From the NCBI GenBank assembly GCA_963556495.2, contig OY747712.1, positions 22,466,735 through 22,530,734 of the forward strand: DNA of 64,000 nucleotides, read 5' to 3'. The position numbers and the translations under genes were made by a program. The notes under the pieces were generated by a model, which saw nothing but the letters and a program-made list of their open reading frames with translations, searched no databases and had not been told where the DNA came from. Every line of letters begins with the position of its first letter. The stretch's first letter is position 1. Origin of the DNA: Valencia hispanica (taxonomy: Eukaryota > Chordata > Actinopteri > Cyprinodontiformes > Valenciidae). Shown in pieces: positions 12,331-24,367 of the stretch.

Positions 12331-15300
12331 CTCTTTAGTTTTAGTTTTGCTACAACATCCCCACAGTGAAACCTATGCAGAAGTTCAACAAATGTCAAAT
12401 AGGCTACTATTATGAAATGAGCAAGATTGTTTTTCCAGGTTGTTCACTATTGCATAGAATAACAACAACAACAAAACTATAATTCATACTCATGTACTTT
12501 AACCTTTTCATATCAGTGTATCTTTCATTGCAGTTAAGTATTTTCCATCACTTGTGAAAATAGACATAAAAATGCTCAGATCTATTATGAAAATTACTTT
12601 GAGCAGTCTCCTGCTGGTAGATATTTATTGGAATCACGTGACCCCATTTTCATTAGAGAAGTCTTTCTGACAGGTACAAATTGGTTTATAATAACCTTCT
12701 TGTGGCAGGCAGCTTCATTTTGTACCTGAAAAAGTTGAGTACTAAAAAGAAGTCATGAATACAAAGGTGTGAAAAAGGCAAATTAACAGCATTTGATGTC
12801 ACCAAGTTGAAAGCTGGAAAAAAGTGGGATTCAATTTCCCTTTTGGATTGGATACAGTAATAAAGTATTTCTGATGGCCAGTTCCTAGAATAGATTGTAA
12901 ATTAGAGGATTCTCAAATATCTGCTAATTTGCACGGAATTATTATCCAAACCATAGACTACACAAAGCATATTCATAATACACAGTACATGGTGAATCCG
13001 TTTACATTCTGAACCACTATAATTTTTGCAAGATTGTTGCACAGTTCAAAGCAAAAACCCCAAACTGTTAAAAACTTAAATGTAAATATGCATGACATTT
13101 GTAAATCTCCTATAGGTCAGTCTTCAAGGCCACAAGGTATTTGACTCAATCTAAATAATTAAAAAGCATCAGTTGAAGGTCGAATGTGCAGTCTGATGAC
13201 ATAGAATAAAAAAAAAAGTTTTGTGAAGCTTCACCAAAGAACTTTACTGACATGTTCTGCCACGTGAAATTAAACCCCCAGTGCTGAAGTGCTTGGTGGA
13301 GAATGTTGATCTTTTCAAATACTGAAGCAACGCGCTGGCTAATACTAAATATTATGTGCTGTATACAGTAGCTACTACATGTAACTGATCTAATGAGAAA
13401 AAATGCATTTAAATGGTTTACTTCAGCAACTTTCTGTGTGAGCGATGTTGGATGATTTAATCAATTAATTTAATTATTCTGTTATGAAACTTGGAAACTT
13501 GGAATTCACTATAAATTGTTTTATCTTTGCTGGTCATTAATTTATAAATAGCAAACGTTAACTTAGAAAAATCTAAATGCATATTTGTTATTATTATCTG
13601 CATCCTGTCAAAATGTAATCCACTTTAATTAGCACAAAATGGTACCAGACCACTGCGTATCTCATTATGTTGGGGTTGTTTCCCTGTGCGTATCCATGCG
13701 TGTGTCGGGTGGATCTTTTACATTCTTTCCATTCTGGTGAGTGAGAAGTGGAATCACCATGTCTATATATAAACACAACAAAATGGAGTTACTCTCCACC
13801 CTCCCCTGTGGTTTTCAGGATTTGCAGGAGATCCGTATTATGTGTAGTCTTCTTTCATTAGTGGTAAACTTTGATCTCAAAATTAGAGAGTAAGTGATTG
13901 CATATTGCTTGTATATGAAAACAGGAAGACATATAATGAGAGATTCCATTTTAATAAAAAGATTGGCTGTTTTGACAAAAGAATGCACACATAGCCTGGA
14001 GTTACCTGGTTATTAGCAATAATTGGTCAAAAAATTATCTTCAACAAGCAATTATAATCTACTCATGCATTCCTTATATACTTGTAGATTTATTAGCTTT
14101 ATTAGCAAATTTTCTCTTCAAGTCCCAACTTTAAAGCAGCATTACACATCCGAAGTACTTGATGGTACACTGACCTGTAATTTGTAGAACTGCTTCTCTT
14201 GCATACTTTAGCCATCTTTTAATATTTTGTGGTTTACTATTGATCATGTCACCGTGTAAAATAGACTAACATTTTGCAGCTTTATATCAAGCAACATGTG
14301 TCATTATTGTCTGTATGGAAATCAACTTTGCATTGTTTATTACTGGTCATAGAAATGGGAGAAAAAAAACTATATTATCAACATAAAAGGGGGTCTAGAG
14401 AAAAAAAATGGCAGAGGAAGCGGGAAGGTTGGGAACAGTAGTTGATAACGTGTTTGCAAATATGTTGACTTACTTATTTTTACTAGATTTATTAACAGAA
14501 GAGGCAGATGATGATAACCGATTTGTGATACTTGGAGATGAGATGTAAAGCATCTAACAGTTTAATTAGAATTGCAGGTATGCGTTCAGATGTTGCTTCT
14601 CTGGCCAGAATAATGGTTGCATAAATTCAAAAAAGGAACACGGATTTTCGCATGTCACCAGAGCCTCATGCTGTTGCTAACCTAGGAATTTTCAAATATT
14701 CTGAGTTTAGTGTCTTACTTCCTAGGCTTATAAATTTGTTTTATTTGTGGACATCTGCTGTATCTGTACAGTTGTTTCCAGCGGCTGGATTTATGGTTTC
14801 TGCAGCAAATAACTCACTCCATTTGATGGTAGTTTGGTGTAAAACACAAACTTTCAAATCCCTGCACTCTTCAAACTTTTTTTTATGTTAAGATGAGAGA
14901 CACACCTGGATGCTCTCACCAAGACACATTGAAAAATGTAAAATTTAAATGTAAGATTTTTTTTCCTTGGGCAATTAGGTTTCTGGAGATTGTAAAGCTG
15001 CCAGCTGACTATGCAGTTGAAGCACAATTTTAGAATATCAGGTTCAGAGATGTTGCTGTAGCTAAATTTAACTGATAAAAACAAATCTCACAGGTCTCAG
15101 TTTAGGTTCACAGTCAATGTTGTCAGGATTATTCACAGGGTATGCTGGGATTTTTGGTTTTGTGAAAATGAGGATATAAGTAATCAATACTTTATTTAAT
15201 TGCCTAGATAACTGCCACCTCAAAACAACTCCAGTCTCAAAAACATTATAGCAGTTCATGCTAAAATTGTTTCCTGAACCTTTAAACCTCTTGTTTTCTT

Positions 15301-15430
15301 TACACAGAAACCTATGATTATTTACACAGGAAAAGTGGATGTAGGAGGCAGTGTGCCACTGAAGAACTTCCTGTGTGAAACATACTAAGAACTGAGCATG
15401 TAAAATGCGTATCCGTCTGATATAAATGTG
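12331..15430. other. Unannotated AT-rich DNA
   Basis: About 3.1 kb with no coding motif, element ends or RNA gene that I can support. Confidence 0.45.
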
Positions 15431-15431
15431 A

Positions 15432-15480
15432 TTCAATTCAATTCAATTCTATTCATTTCAATAATACTTTATTGAAATTA
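15432..15480 (-). repeat. Probable LINE 3' tail, minus strand
   Basis: Tandem ATTCA repeats followed by AATACTTTATTGAAATT read on the minus strand as an AATAAAGTATT-type end plus (GAATT)n, as in L2-like LINE tails. The insertion may consist of little more than the tail. Confidence 0.45.
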
Positions 15481-16551
15481 AGTGTTGTAGTTCATAAAAG
15501 ATATTGTCAGAACAAAAAAAGTCATTTAATCCAGTATACTTTTGCTTTTTACACCAGTTTGTTTTTACATCAGACTGTTTTTTATATAAACAATATTAAA
15601 GTGCATAGATTTATCAAACAGCGTTCAGAAAAACAGCTATGACGTTTCTGATACTGAAAGTTTTTCACAGTGGTAGAAGATTTCCTCGGTTCCAGAACCA
15701 ACTAATCTGAATTTAATACAGAAATAGAGATAGGAAAATCTGTTTCCAGAGTTTATGTGTTGATTTGCAGTAACTTTTGTGTCTATATATGTTTTGCTCA
15801 AATCTGTTTTCAGTGCAAAGCTGGAGAGGTACCCCTGGTTAAACAATAGTAAACACAATACTAAATGTGAAACAAGGATGGTACTTACTCTACAAATTGC
15901 TTTTTATAGCATTCATTAACAGTAACAATCACATTTATGATTTAGATACTGATGTCTCCTGTTAGGGAACTTTAATTGTTAAAGTTAGAAACATCTTTGT
16001 TAAGTTTAGAAAAAAATCTTACCCAAAGCGCTCTTTAATGGTTCCCAAGCTCTCTCCCAGATCATACTGTGACTTACTTTGATTACATTTATTTGGTAAG
16101 GGGAATTGATGTTTGCATTTTTGCAATGAATTGTTTAGAAATTAATAACTATGGTGAGGAAAACTGGTGAAACGTTCCGTCTTTGTTGAACACAATTATT
16201 TTTATTGAGTATTCTTTAACAGTTTAATATGTCTTAAACTAAGTTGAATGAGTTAAAATTTATGAGTACAATTTATTAAACTGACCTTGGAATTTATTTT
16301 GTTCACAGTATCCATTAAACTCAAAATTCTGACCGCACCAGACCCCCCCAGCCCACTGGATGAAGACCCAGATTATGTTGTTTCTTTGTGACTACACATT
16401 TTGGACTTACCGGATATATGAACCCTGACCACTGGATGGCATTAGATAAATGCACATTATTGACAATAAATTGTATTTTTAAAGCTTTTATGGGTTTTCC
16501 ATTAATAAACAGAAGCTGAAATATAAAATTTGAATACATTTGGGGAAAGGA
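15481..16551. other. Unannotated AT-rich DNA
   Basis: About 1 kb between two LINE tails; no gene or element boundary was recognised. Confidence 0.4.
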
Positions 16552-16612
16552 ACTATGAATAGTTGCATGAATTTCCCTTTGGGGATCAATAAAGTATCTG
16601 TCTATCTATGTG
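16552..16612 (+). repeat. LINE 3' tail (AATAAAGTATC type)
   Basis: TTTCCCTTTGGGGATCAATA leads into AAGTATCTGTCTATCTATG, a standard 3' end of a fish non-LTR element. No reverse transcriptase sequence precedes it, so the copy is severely 5'-truncated. Confidence 0.6.
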
Positions 16613-16631
16613 TATAAATATATATTATGGG

Positions 16632-17085
16632 TCAGTAAATATATTAGGTATTACACTATTGTTATATCATGTTATATATTACATTATAGTCACATCATAT
16701 TCAATATTAGGCTTTAGCTATATAATATATTGTTAATAACATTAGGCAATACATTATAGTTACACTCTATTCTTTATTAAGCTTAGGCTATATGATATTC
16801 TATGTAAGTTATATTACAGTTATATTCTGTATTAGGCTTTAGCTATATAATATATTAAATAACATTAGGCTTTACAATATAGTTACACTCTATTCTTTAT
16901 TAGGTTTAGGCTAAATGATATTCTATGTAAGTTATATTATATTTAGTATTAAGGTTTAGCTATATAATATATTAAATAACATTAGGCTATATATTATAGT
17001 TACACTCCATTCTAGATTAGGTTTAGGCTATTGATATTCTATGTAAGTTATATTATATTCAGTATTAAGCTTTAGCTATATATCT
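16632..17085. repeat. AT-rich tandem repeat, ~116-125 bp unit, 3+ copies
   Basis: Units start near 16706, 16831 and 16948, with a partial one at 17064 and a degenerate partial before the first. Each carries TTTAGCTATATA, then AATAACATTAGG, TAGTTACACT and GATATTCTATGTAAGTTATATT in this order. Spacings are 125, 117 and 116 bp. It is a minisatellite-like array with small indels between copies. Confidence 0.88.
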
Positions 17086-17614
17086 ACAGCACGTCCAATC
17101 AAAAGTGTAGATATGTCCTGCTATGTTTTATACCATTTAATTGGAAGACTAAGCTACGTCACGTTCGTTTCCTTGTATTTTTATTGGGTGGGAAGGCACT
17201 CTGTTTGGGTGGGCATTGCCTACCCTTGGCCACCCGTAGAGCTGGCCCTGTCTCCACGATCATTCTGTGCAGTGCATTCAACCTAATCAGGGTGAAACAG
17301 TCTCACTCACAGGGTTATACCACAATCGACATCCACACAATGACATAAACACCTCAATTTGGATAATACAGAGAATATACTTGTTCATTTTTTAGTACTT
17401 TGTAAAAATAAGTAGGGCATATTTAGCATGCATCAAATGTTTCTTGCCAACTGACATTAAACCGAAGTTTATTGCTTATGGTATTATTTTCAGTCGGGCT
17501 TTTTTGTCATAAGTTTTAAATGTCCTACGTTTTTGAACTCACCATACATTTCGAACGTTCCTTGAATGCACCACAGGTGTGAGATGCAGCACGTAGTACA
17601 GACAAGCTTCTGCC
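17086..17614. other. Unannotated DNA before the MITE
   Basis: No coding or repeat structure recognised. Confidence 0.4.
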
Positions 17615-17617
17615 TTA

Positions 17618-18218
17618 GGGCCCGTCCACACGGAGACGCGTTTCGCTGTATACGTATAAATGTTATATCATATTAGCGTTTTGTCCACACAGATCCGGCG
17701 TTTTCGGAGACTGAAACCGCTGTTTTTTGAAACCGGGTCCAAAAGTGGATAAATCTGAAAACGACGCCCTTGCGGTTTCGTGTGTACAGCGAATCCGTAT
17801 ATTTTCTGAAGCGATGATGTCATCACATCACGTTTCGGCTGAGTCACACGTAACTGCAACAACAATAATGGCGGACTACATGATTTTGTTTGTGCTGCAG
17901 AAGCTTCTAAGCCTACTAGCTGTATTACAGCAAAATCCAATGCTTTGTTATAAAGTTATTCTTCTTGGTTCGTATACAGCGCGCAAGGTTTTGCGCATGC
18001 TCAAAGTCTTCTTCTCTGTGTATAGTGTATCTCTGTGGCGGAATTACAGCGCCCCATACTGGTCTAGCATATATACTACACCATTTTCCGTCGGTTTCAG
18101 TGGTTAGGTGTGGACGCAGATATTTCTTGAGACGACGCCGTGTTTACGGATTTTTTTTTTAGAACGAGGAAAAAAAATTATCGGATACGGAATGTACCGG
18201 CTTCGTGTGGACGTGGCC
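17618..18218. mobile_element. Harbinger-like MITE with TTA duplication
   Basis: 601 bp bounded by TTA on both sides (17615-17617 and 18219-18221). The ends are inverted: left GGGCCCGTCCACACGGAG, right reverse complement GGCCACGTCCACACGAAG, 15 of 18 matching. CpG-rich near-terminal sequence such as GTCCACAC recurs inside. A 3-bp TTA duplication fits PIF/Harbinger. No transposase was seen, so the element is non-autonomous. Confidence 0.8.
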
Positions 18219-18454
18219 TTAATTCCCGCTGAAAGATCGGTCTTATATACATGCAGATTTATTTTTTACTTTTGAATTAACATTAACTACCAAACAACTT
18301 TGTTTGTGAGTGGATGAAATGAACCAAAAAAGGTTTATGATTGGTCAGTGGACATAGCGTGATCATGCAGCATACACATGCGCAGATCATTCCCTATGGG
18401 AAGGAGCAAGATGGGTCTCAAAACTGCAGGAAAGATCGGCGACAAAGTTTCACA

Positions 18455-18572
18455 GAAAGTAGCTAAGGGTGGTCAGAAATGTCGCTAGGTACTTTTTGGA
18501 AAAAAGTCGTTAAGGGTGTCTGAAAAGTCGTTAGAAATAGCGACAAAGTCACTAAGTTGGCAACACTGTGTC
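18455..18572 (-). repeat. Terminal fragment of an unclassified DNA repeat
   Basis: Imperfect repetitions of GTCGCTA/GTCGTTA end at GTTGGCAACACTG (18560-18572). Read on the minus strand this starts CAGTGTTGCCAACTTAG, resembling a hAT-type end. No partner terminus was found, so it may be a fragment. Confidence 0.4.
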
Positions 18573-18664
18573 TGAGACGTTCCGACTTGACCCGCAATCG
18601 GTTCACTGGATAAACGCACTTCCAATTCCCAAGAGGCTTTGCTCCATTCTACATTAGATATGTA

Positions 18665-18720
18665 GATAGATAGATACTTTATTGATCCCCAAGAGGAAAT
18701 TCAAGAACAAACAAACAAAT
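18665..18720 (-). repeat. LINE 3' tail, minus strand
   Basis: TAGATAGATACTTTATTGAT followed by CCCCAAGAGGAAATTCAAG is the reverse complement of the AATAAAGTATCTATC tail of a fish LINE. The LINE body would continue rightwards; the RTE-like element at 18779 appears to have landed within it. 21980-22250 may be its continuation. Confidence 0.6.
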
Positions 18721-18777
18721 CAAATAGTTTTATTTTTTTAATCTGTGACCATGAATGTTGTGCAAGATAAGACCATG

Positions 18778-19830
18778 ATGAAAACGACAGATGGACTCAG
18801 TGTTCCCTCGCCCAGTCGCGGGTCACCGGGGCCCCCCTCTGGAGCCAGGCCTGGAGGTGGGGCACGTTGGCGAGCGCCTCGTGGCCGGGCCTTTACCCAT
18901 GGGGCCCGGTCGGGCTTAGCCCGAAGAGGTAACATGGGCCCCCCTTCCCATGAGCTCAACACCTGTGGGAGGGGCCATAGGGGTCGGGTGCTGTGCAGGA
19001 TGCGCGGCGGCCACAGGCGGGGACCTTGGCGGTCCGATCCTCGGCTGCAGAAGCTGGCTCTCGGGACGTGGAACGTCACCTCTCTGGTGGGGAAGGAGCC
19101 AGAGCTGGTGTGCGAGGTTGAGAGGTTCCGACTGGACATCGTCGGACTCACCTCGGTGCACGGCTCTGGCTCTGGAACCCGTCTCCTCGAGAGGGGTTGG
19201 ACTCTCTTCCACTCTGGGGTTGCCCCCTCTGAGAGCCGCCGAGCTGGGGTGGGCATACTTGTTGCCCCCCATCTCGGCGCCTGTACGTTGGGGTTTACCC
19301 CGGTGAACGAGAGGGTAGCCTCCCTCCGCCTTCGGGTGGGGGGACGGGTCCTGACTGTTGTTTGTGCTTACGCGCCAAACGGCAGATTAGATTACCCACC
19401 CTTCTTGGAGTCTTTGGAAGGGGTGCTGGAGAGTGCTCCTCCTGGGGACTCCCTTGTTCTGCTGGGGGACTTCAACGCTCACGTGGGCAATGACAGTGAG
19501 ACCTGGAGGGGTGTGGTTGGACGGAATGGCCCCCCCGATCTAAACCCGAGTGGTGTCTTGTTATTGGACTTCTGTGCTCATCATGGATTGTCCATAACAA
19601 ACACCATGTTCAAGCATAAAGGTGTCCATATGTGCACTTGGCACCAGGACACCTTAGGCCGCAGCTCAATGATCGACTTGGTTGTCGTCTCATCTGATCT
19701 GCGGCCGCATGTTTTGGACACTCGGGTGAAGAGAGGGGCAGAGCTGTCCACTGACCACTACCTGGTGGTGAGTCGGCTCCGATGGTGGGGAAGGACGCCG
19801 GACAGACCTGGAAGGCCCAAACGTGTTGTG
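18778..19830 (+). CDS. LINE APE endonuclease half (frame 1), frameshifted from RT
   Basis: This would nick target DNA to prime reverse transcription. The frame is also open leftwards to an ATG at 18745, but that lies in flanking DNA; the first ATG touching the insertion is 18778. After a Pro/Gly/Arg-rich leader the APE fold is clear: [10 protein letters not shown] (19057-19086), a strand ending [19 protein letters not shown] around 19465-19490, [10 protein letters not shown] and [10 protein letters not shown] (around 19740-19768). These match the Asn, Asp-x-Asn and Asp-His catalytic motifs of LINE APE domains. Reading stays in this frame to about 19825-19835, then must shift to join the reverse transcriptase. 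The rest of the frame, to 20043, is out-of-frame readthrough. Confidence 0.88.
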
Positions 19831-21966
19831 AGGGTCTGGCAGAGTCTCCTGTCAGAAGGAGCTTTAACTCACACCTCCGGCAGAACTTTGAACACGTCCC
19901 GGGGGAGGCGGGGGACATCGAGTCCGAGTGGACCATTTTCCGTGCCTCCATTGCCGAGGCGGCTGACCGAAGCTGTGGCCGCAAGGTGGTCGGTGCCTGT
20001 CGCGGCGGCAACCCCCGAACCCGCTGGTGGACACTGGCGGTAAGGGATGCTGTCAGGCTGAAGAAGGAGTCCTATCGGGTCTTTTTGGCTTGTGGGACCC
20101 CTGAAGCAGCTGATAGGTACCGACAGGCCAAGCGGGATGCGGCTCGGATGGTTGCTGAGGCAAAAACTCGGGCGTGGGAGGAGTTTGGAGAGACCATGGA
20201 AAACGACTTCCGTACGGCTTCGAAGCGATTCTGGTCCACCATCCGGCGTCTCAGGGGGGGAAAGCGGTCTGCCACCAACACTGTTTACAGTGGGGATGGT
20301 GTGCTGCTGACCTCGACGCGGGACATTTTGGGTCGGTGGATGGAATACTTCGAAGACCTCCTCAATCCCACCAGCGCGCCTTCCAATCTGGAAGCAGGGT
20401 TTGGGGACTTGGGGTCGGGCTTTCCAATCTCTGGTGCTGAGGTCACCGAGGTCGTTAAAAAGCTCCTCGGTGGCAAGGCTCCGGGGGTGGATGAGATTCG
20501 ACCGGAGTTCCTCAAGGCTCTGGATGTTGTGGGGCTGTGTTGGTTAATGCGGCTATGCAATGTTATGTGGACTTTGAGGGCAGTTCCCTTGGATTGGCAG
20601 ACCGGGGTGATGGTCCCCCTGTTTAAAAAGGGGGACCACAGGGTGTGTTCCAACTACAGGGGGATCACACTTCTGAGCCTCCCTGGTAAGGTCTATTCAG
20701 GGGTTCTGGAGAGGAGGGTCCGACGGATAGTCAAACCTCGGATCCAGGAGGAACAATGCGGTTTTCGTCCTGGCCGTGGAACACTGGACCAGCTCTACAC
20801 CCTCAGCAGGGTCCTGGAGGGTGCGTGGGAGTTCGCCCAACCGGTCTACATGTGTTTTGTGGACTTGGAGAAGGCGTTCGACCGTGTCCCTCGGGGGGCC
20901 CTGTGGGGGGTGGTCCGGGAGTATGGGGTACCGGGCCCCTTGATACGGGCTGTTAGGTCCCTGTACGACCGGTGCCAGAGTTTGGTTCGCATTGCCGGCA
21001 GTAAGTCGGGCTTGTTTCCAGTGAGAGTTGGACTCCGCCAAGGTTGCCCTTTGTCACCGATCCTGTTCCTAACTTTTATGGACAGGATCTCTAGGCGCAG
21101 CCAAGGCGTTGAGGGGATCCGTTTTGGTGGCCTCAGGATCCGGTCTCTGCTTTTTGCAGATGATGTGGTCCTGTTGGCTTCATCGGAGCGTGATCTACAG
21201 CTTTCGCTGGAGCTGTTCGCAGCCGAGTGTGAAGCGGCTGGGATGAGAATCAGCACCTCCAAATCCGAGGCCATGGTCTTGAGCCGGAAAAGGGTGGGGT
21301 GCCTCCTCCGGGTCGGGGATGGGGTCCTTCCCCAAGTGGAGGAGTTTAAGTATCTGGGGGTCTTGTTCACGAATGAGAGAAAAATGGAGCGGGAGATCGA
21401 TAGACGGATTGGTGGGGCATCTGCAGTTATGCGGGCGCTCTACCGGTCTGTCGTGGTGAAGAGAGAGCTGAGCCGAAAGGCGAAGCTCTCGATTTACCTT
21501 TCGATCTACGTTCCTACCCTCATCTATGGTCACAAACTCTGGGTGGTGACCGAAAGAACGAGATCACGGATTCAAGCGGCTGAAATGAGTTTCCTCCGCA
21601 GAGTGTCTGGGCTCTCCCTTAGAGATAGGGTGAGAATCTCAGTCATCCGGAGGGGGCTCAGAGTAGAGCCGCTGCTTCTCCACATCGAGAGGAGTCAGTT
21701 GAGGTGGCTCGGGGATCTGGTCAGGATGCCTCCTGGACGCCTCCCTGGTGAGGTGTTTCAGGCACGTCTCACCGGGAGGAGGCCCAGGGGAAGGCCCAGG
21801 ACACGCTGGAGGGACTATGTTTCTCGGCTGGCCTGGGAGCGCCTTGGGGTTCCTCCCGAGGAGCTGGAACAAGTGACTGGGGAGAGGGAAGTCTGGGTCT
21901 CTTTGCTTAGGCTGCTGCCCCCGGGACCCGACCCCGGATAAGCGGAAGAAAATGGATGGATGGATG
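18779..21966 (+). mobile_element. Near-full-length RTE-like LINE with 13-bp target-site duplication
   Basis: The element is bounded by the perfect direct repeat GATAAGACCATGA at 18766-18778 and 21967-21979, so its left edge is precise; the right edge may share a base or two with the tail. It is far richer in G+C than its surroundings. It encodes an apurinic endonuclease (APE) and reverse transcriptase in one reading unit. The 3' UTR is tiny: the stop is at 21939-21941 and the element ends within ~25 bp in ATGGATGGATGG. A single ORF, a very short 3' UTR and a tetranucleotide tail fit the RTE clade. The duplication, fairly clean ORF and short tail argue for a recent insertion. Confidence 0.93.
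19830..21941 (+). CDS. LINE reverse transcriptase half (frame 3)
   Basis: RNA-dependent DNA polymerase of the RTE-like LINE. The frame is open from 19782 (ATG) to TGA-free sequence ending TAA at 21939-21941, but true homology starts near 19830 with [11 protein letters not shown]. Visible motifs in order: a linker with RTRWW; fingers KAPGVDEI (~20487); palm [13 protein letters not shown] (~20856); [11 protein letters not shown] (~21040); catalytic FADD, the two Asp codons at 21159-21164; thumb FKYLGVLF (~21348); C-terminal [20 protein letters not shown] (~21700). No internal stop. The catalytic residues are intact; the single upstream frameshift is the only defect I see. Confidence 0.92.
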   Translation, partial: EGLAESPVRRSFNSHLRQNFEHVPGEAGDIESEWTIFRASIAEAADRSCGRKVVGACRGGNPRTRWWTLAVRDAVRLKKESYRVFLACGTPEAADRYRQAKRDAARMVAEAKTRAWEEFGETMENDFRTASKRFWSTIRRLRGGKRSATNTVYSGDGVLLTSTRDILGRWMEYFEDLLNPTSAPSNLEAGFGDLGSGFPISGAEVTEVVKKLLGGKAPGVDEIRPEFLKALDVVGLCWLMRLCNVMWTLRAVPLDWQTGVMVPLFKKGDHRVCSNYRGITLLSLPGKVYSGVLERRVRRIVKPRIQEEQCGFRPGRGTLDQLYTLSRVLEGAWEFAQPVYMCFVDLEKAFDRVPRGALWGVVREYGVPGPLIRAVRSLYDRCQSLVRIAGSKSGLFPVRVGLRQGCPLSPILFLTFMDRISRRSQGVEGIRFGGLRIRSLLFADDVVLLASSERDLQLSLELFAAECEAAGMRISTSKSEAMVLSRKRVGCLLRVGDGVLPQVEEFKYLGVLFTNERKMEREIDRRIGGASAVMRALYRSVVVKRELSRKAKLSIYLSIYVPTLIYGHKLWVVTERTRSRIQAAEMSFLRRVSGLSLRDRVRISVIRRGLRVEPLLLHIERSQLRWLGDLVRMPPGRLPGEVFQARLTGRRPRGRPRTRWRDYVSRLAWERLGVPPEELEQVTGEREVWVSLLRLLPPGPDPG

Positions 21967-21979
21967 GATAAGACCATGA

Positions 21980-22536
21980 CTAAGATATAGAGAGTGAACA
22001 ACTGATATAAATAATGGGTGGACGCTTTAGTTAGCTTAATTGGGAGTATGTGGCCGCTGTTCGCGGTTAATAGAATAATGTCGATGATTTTGAAAAGCTC
22101 AGAGTCAGGCCCGTCGCGTTCACCTCGCGGCCGCTTAAAATGTGATCTGCTGTGTAAATCCTTCAGCCGGCCGACCAGGAAAAGTTCCGGTCGTCCCGAT
22201 TGCCACTCCGCCTCTGGCTCAGTTCTTTATTTAATGTAGAACTGAGCTAAAAACACAGATTTCATCATTTCAAATTACAATTAAAAAAAAGTTATGCTGA
22301 GATGATAATGGGACTGAGGAGGTAGGAGTTTATTCTGTGGGTTGTTTCTTCTGCTCAAAATTTTTGTATTTTCCGCAAGTGATGAGATGCGTGACGCGGC
22401 CAAGATGGTGGTGGTGGGAATCGCTCACTGGGCTTCAATTCAGCTCTTCAGAAACCTATGGGTGACTTCACGGAGGCTCCGTCCATCTTATATATAGAGT
22501 ATATGGTACACATGCGCGGCATCAGTAGATCGCCGA
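21980..22536 (-). other. CpG-bearing segment, possibly LINE 3' UTR on minus strand
   Basis: This directly continues the sequence interrupted by the RTE-like insertion. It contains clustered CpGs (TCGCGGCCGC near 22125) and no open frame. Because the left flank is a LINE tail on the minus strand, it may be that LINE's 3' UTR. This is inference. Confidence 0.35.
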
Positions 22537-23316
22537 GAGAGGTGGGTAGTAACTGATTACATTTATTCAGTTGCATTTACTTAAGTAACTTTTTGGAACA
22601 AATCTACTTACAAGAGTAGCTGTACTTTTTACTTTTACTTGAGTAATATTATTATGAAGTATCGCTACTCTTACTAGAGTAACATTTCTAGATGCCACAC
22701 CCGCTGAGTGAATTAACTGAATAAAGAACAAACATGTTTTTTTTTTTTTTTTTATAAACCAGACACAAACACACACCTACAGTTTATTTAAAGGAGAAAA
22801 CATTTTTCTACTTAAGCTATGTTTTCCTAATTTTATCTGTTGAGCTTGTTGTTGCATTTTGAGATCAAGTAAATATACAGCAAACACCACACATTTTTAC
22901 TGGAATAACTTTTTACCTTGTTCTAAGATATATATGCACATGACACTATAAGTATTGGTATTATATTGAAAAAAAAAACGACTTAGAAAAAGTGTTTATT
23001 CCGCTTAAAATTTGTCATTTTGTAAATATGTTATTTATTTTAATTATTATGTTTTTTTCATTTTGGCCTTTAAAATACCAGAATTTGCCCATAACTTTAT
23101 ATTTTTGCCTGTCTGTTGACATCATTCAAAAACATTTTAGATCATGTTACCCAGTACTCAAGTAGCCTTTGTACCAAATACTCTTTTTACTTATACTCTT
23201 ACTCTTAGATGAATACGTTTTTAGATAGCTACTTTTTACTTTTACTTGAGTAACAATTTGTTGAAGTAGTACTACTCTTACTTGTGTAAAATTTTTGGGT
23301 ACTCTACTCACCTCTG
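22537..23316. mobile_element. hAT-type MITE (AGAGGTGRGTAG ends)
   Basis: 780 bp. The left end reads GAGAGGTGGGTAG; the reverse complement of the right end reads CAGAGGTGAGTAG. Eight-base flanks ATCGCCGA (22529-22536) and ATAGCTGA (23317-23324) agree at 6 of 8 positions, compatible with an aged hAT duplication. Subterminal ACTTTTTACTTTTACTTGAG occurs near both ends (22625 and 23231), an ordered internal duplication typical of this fish repeat. No transposase. Confidence 0.75.
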
Positions 23317-23394
23317 ATAGCTGACAGATGCTGCAACCAGCAACCAGCCAGAGCAAACAAAAAGCAAAAAAACATTTGACAGTCTGTGTGTGTG

Positions 23395-24355
23395 TGTTGT
23401 CCGGCCAGTTTTTTATCCAGCCACAGCCCCAGGTATTTATATAAATCCACAGCCTCCACCTCAGCTCCCTCTAGCAGGACTGGTCACGGTTTTGGTCTGG
23501 ACCTCCCAAAGTCAATGACCAGCTCCTTTGTCTTAGAGGTGTTTAGCTGTAGGTGGTTGGTGTGGCACCATGCAGCAAAGTCCCCCACCAGTCTCCGATA
23601 CTCCTCCTCTCTGTCGTCCCTGATGCACCCAAAAATGGCTGTGTCATCGGCATACTTCTGTAGGTGACACAGCTCCGAGTTGTAACAGAAGTCAGAGGTG
23701 TACAGGGTGAAGAGGAGAGGGGCAAATACTGTTCCCTGGGGTGCTCCACTGCTGCTGACCACAGTGTCAGACAGGCTGTCCTTCAGCCTGACGTACTGTG
23801 GCCTGTCAGAGGTAGTCGGAGATCCAGTCCACCAGGTGGGGGTCCACTCCCATTCTGCTCAGTTTGTCCCGGAGCAGAGGGGGCTGGATGGTGTTGAAGG
23901 CACTAGAGAAATCCAACAAGAGAATCCTCACTGTGCCGCTTCCCTTATCCAGATGGGAGTGGGCTCGGTGTAGCAGGTAGAGGATGGCATCCTCCACACC
24001 AACACCTGGCTGGTAAGCAAACTTCAGGTTGTCCTGGGCGTGCTGAACCTGGGGTCTGAGGAGGCTGAGGAAGAGCCGCTCCAGCGTCTTCATAAGATGC
24101 CACCGGTCGGAAGTCATTCAGTTCACTGGTCCGGTTCTTTTTCGGGACTGGAACGATGCAGGATGTCTTCCAGAGGATGGGCACTCTCCCCAGCTGTAGG
24201 CTAAGGTTGAAGATCCACTGAAGTGGTTCTCCCAGTTCTGCAGCACATGTCTTCAGAAGTCTTGGACACACTTTGTCCGGACCTACTGCTTTCCTGGGCC
24301 GGATCTTTCCTAGCTGTCCTCTGACCTGGTCTGTGGTGAAGTGTGGTGGAGACTG
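23395..24355 (-). pseudogene. LINE reverse transcriptase fragment (jockey/Rex-like)
   Basis: Minus-strand polymerase core of a non-LTR element, spread over frames 24271-23945, 24117-23806 and 23762-23484 and so broken by frameshifts. Motifs in order: an N-terminal KNRTSELNDFRPV (~24130), LLDFSSAFNTIQPPLL (~23900), GAPQGTVFAPLLFTLYTSDF (~23700), the catalytic YADDTAIFG (~23645) and HLQLNTSKTKELVIDF (~23520). The thumb and 3' UTR are missing past 23395, where a short GT repeat begins. The 5' end stops where the Tc1 element starts. It cannot encode an active enzyme. Confidence 0.85.
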
Positions 24356-24367
24356 TGTTGTATTGTT

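Noticed and set aside
17727..18107. 126-codon ORF within the Harbinger-like MITE
   Set aside because: No motif, and it lies across MITE sequence with both ends explained by terminal repeats; probably open by chance because of local CpG-rich composition.
18745..18778. Using ATG 18745 as the start of the LINE protein
   Set aside because: The perfect duplication GATAAGACCATGA places the LINE boundary at 18779, so those codons are flanking DNA read in frame by chance.
19831..20043. Open frame continuing after the APE domain to 20043 as real protein
   Set aside because: From about 19830 the homologous reverse-transcriptase linker is in another frame; the remainder is readthrough.
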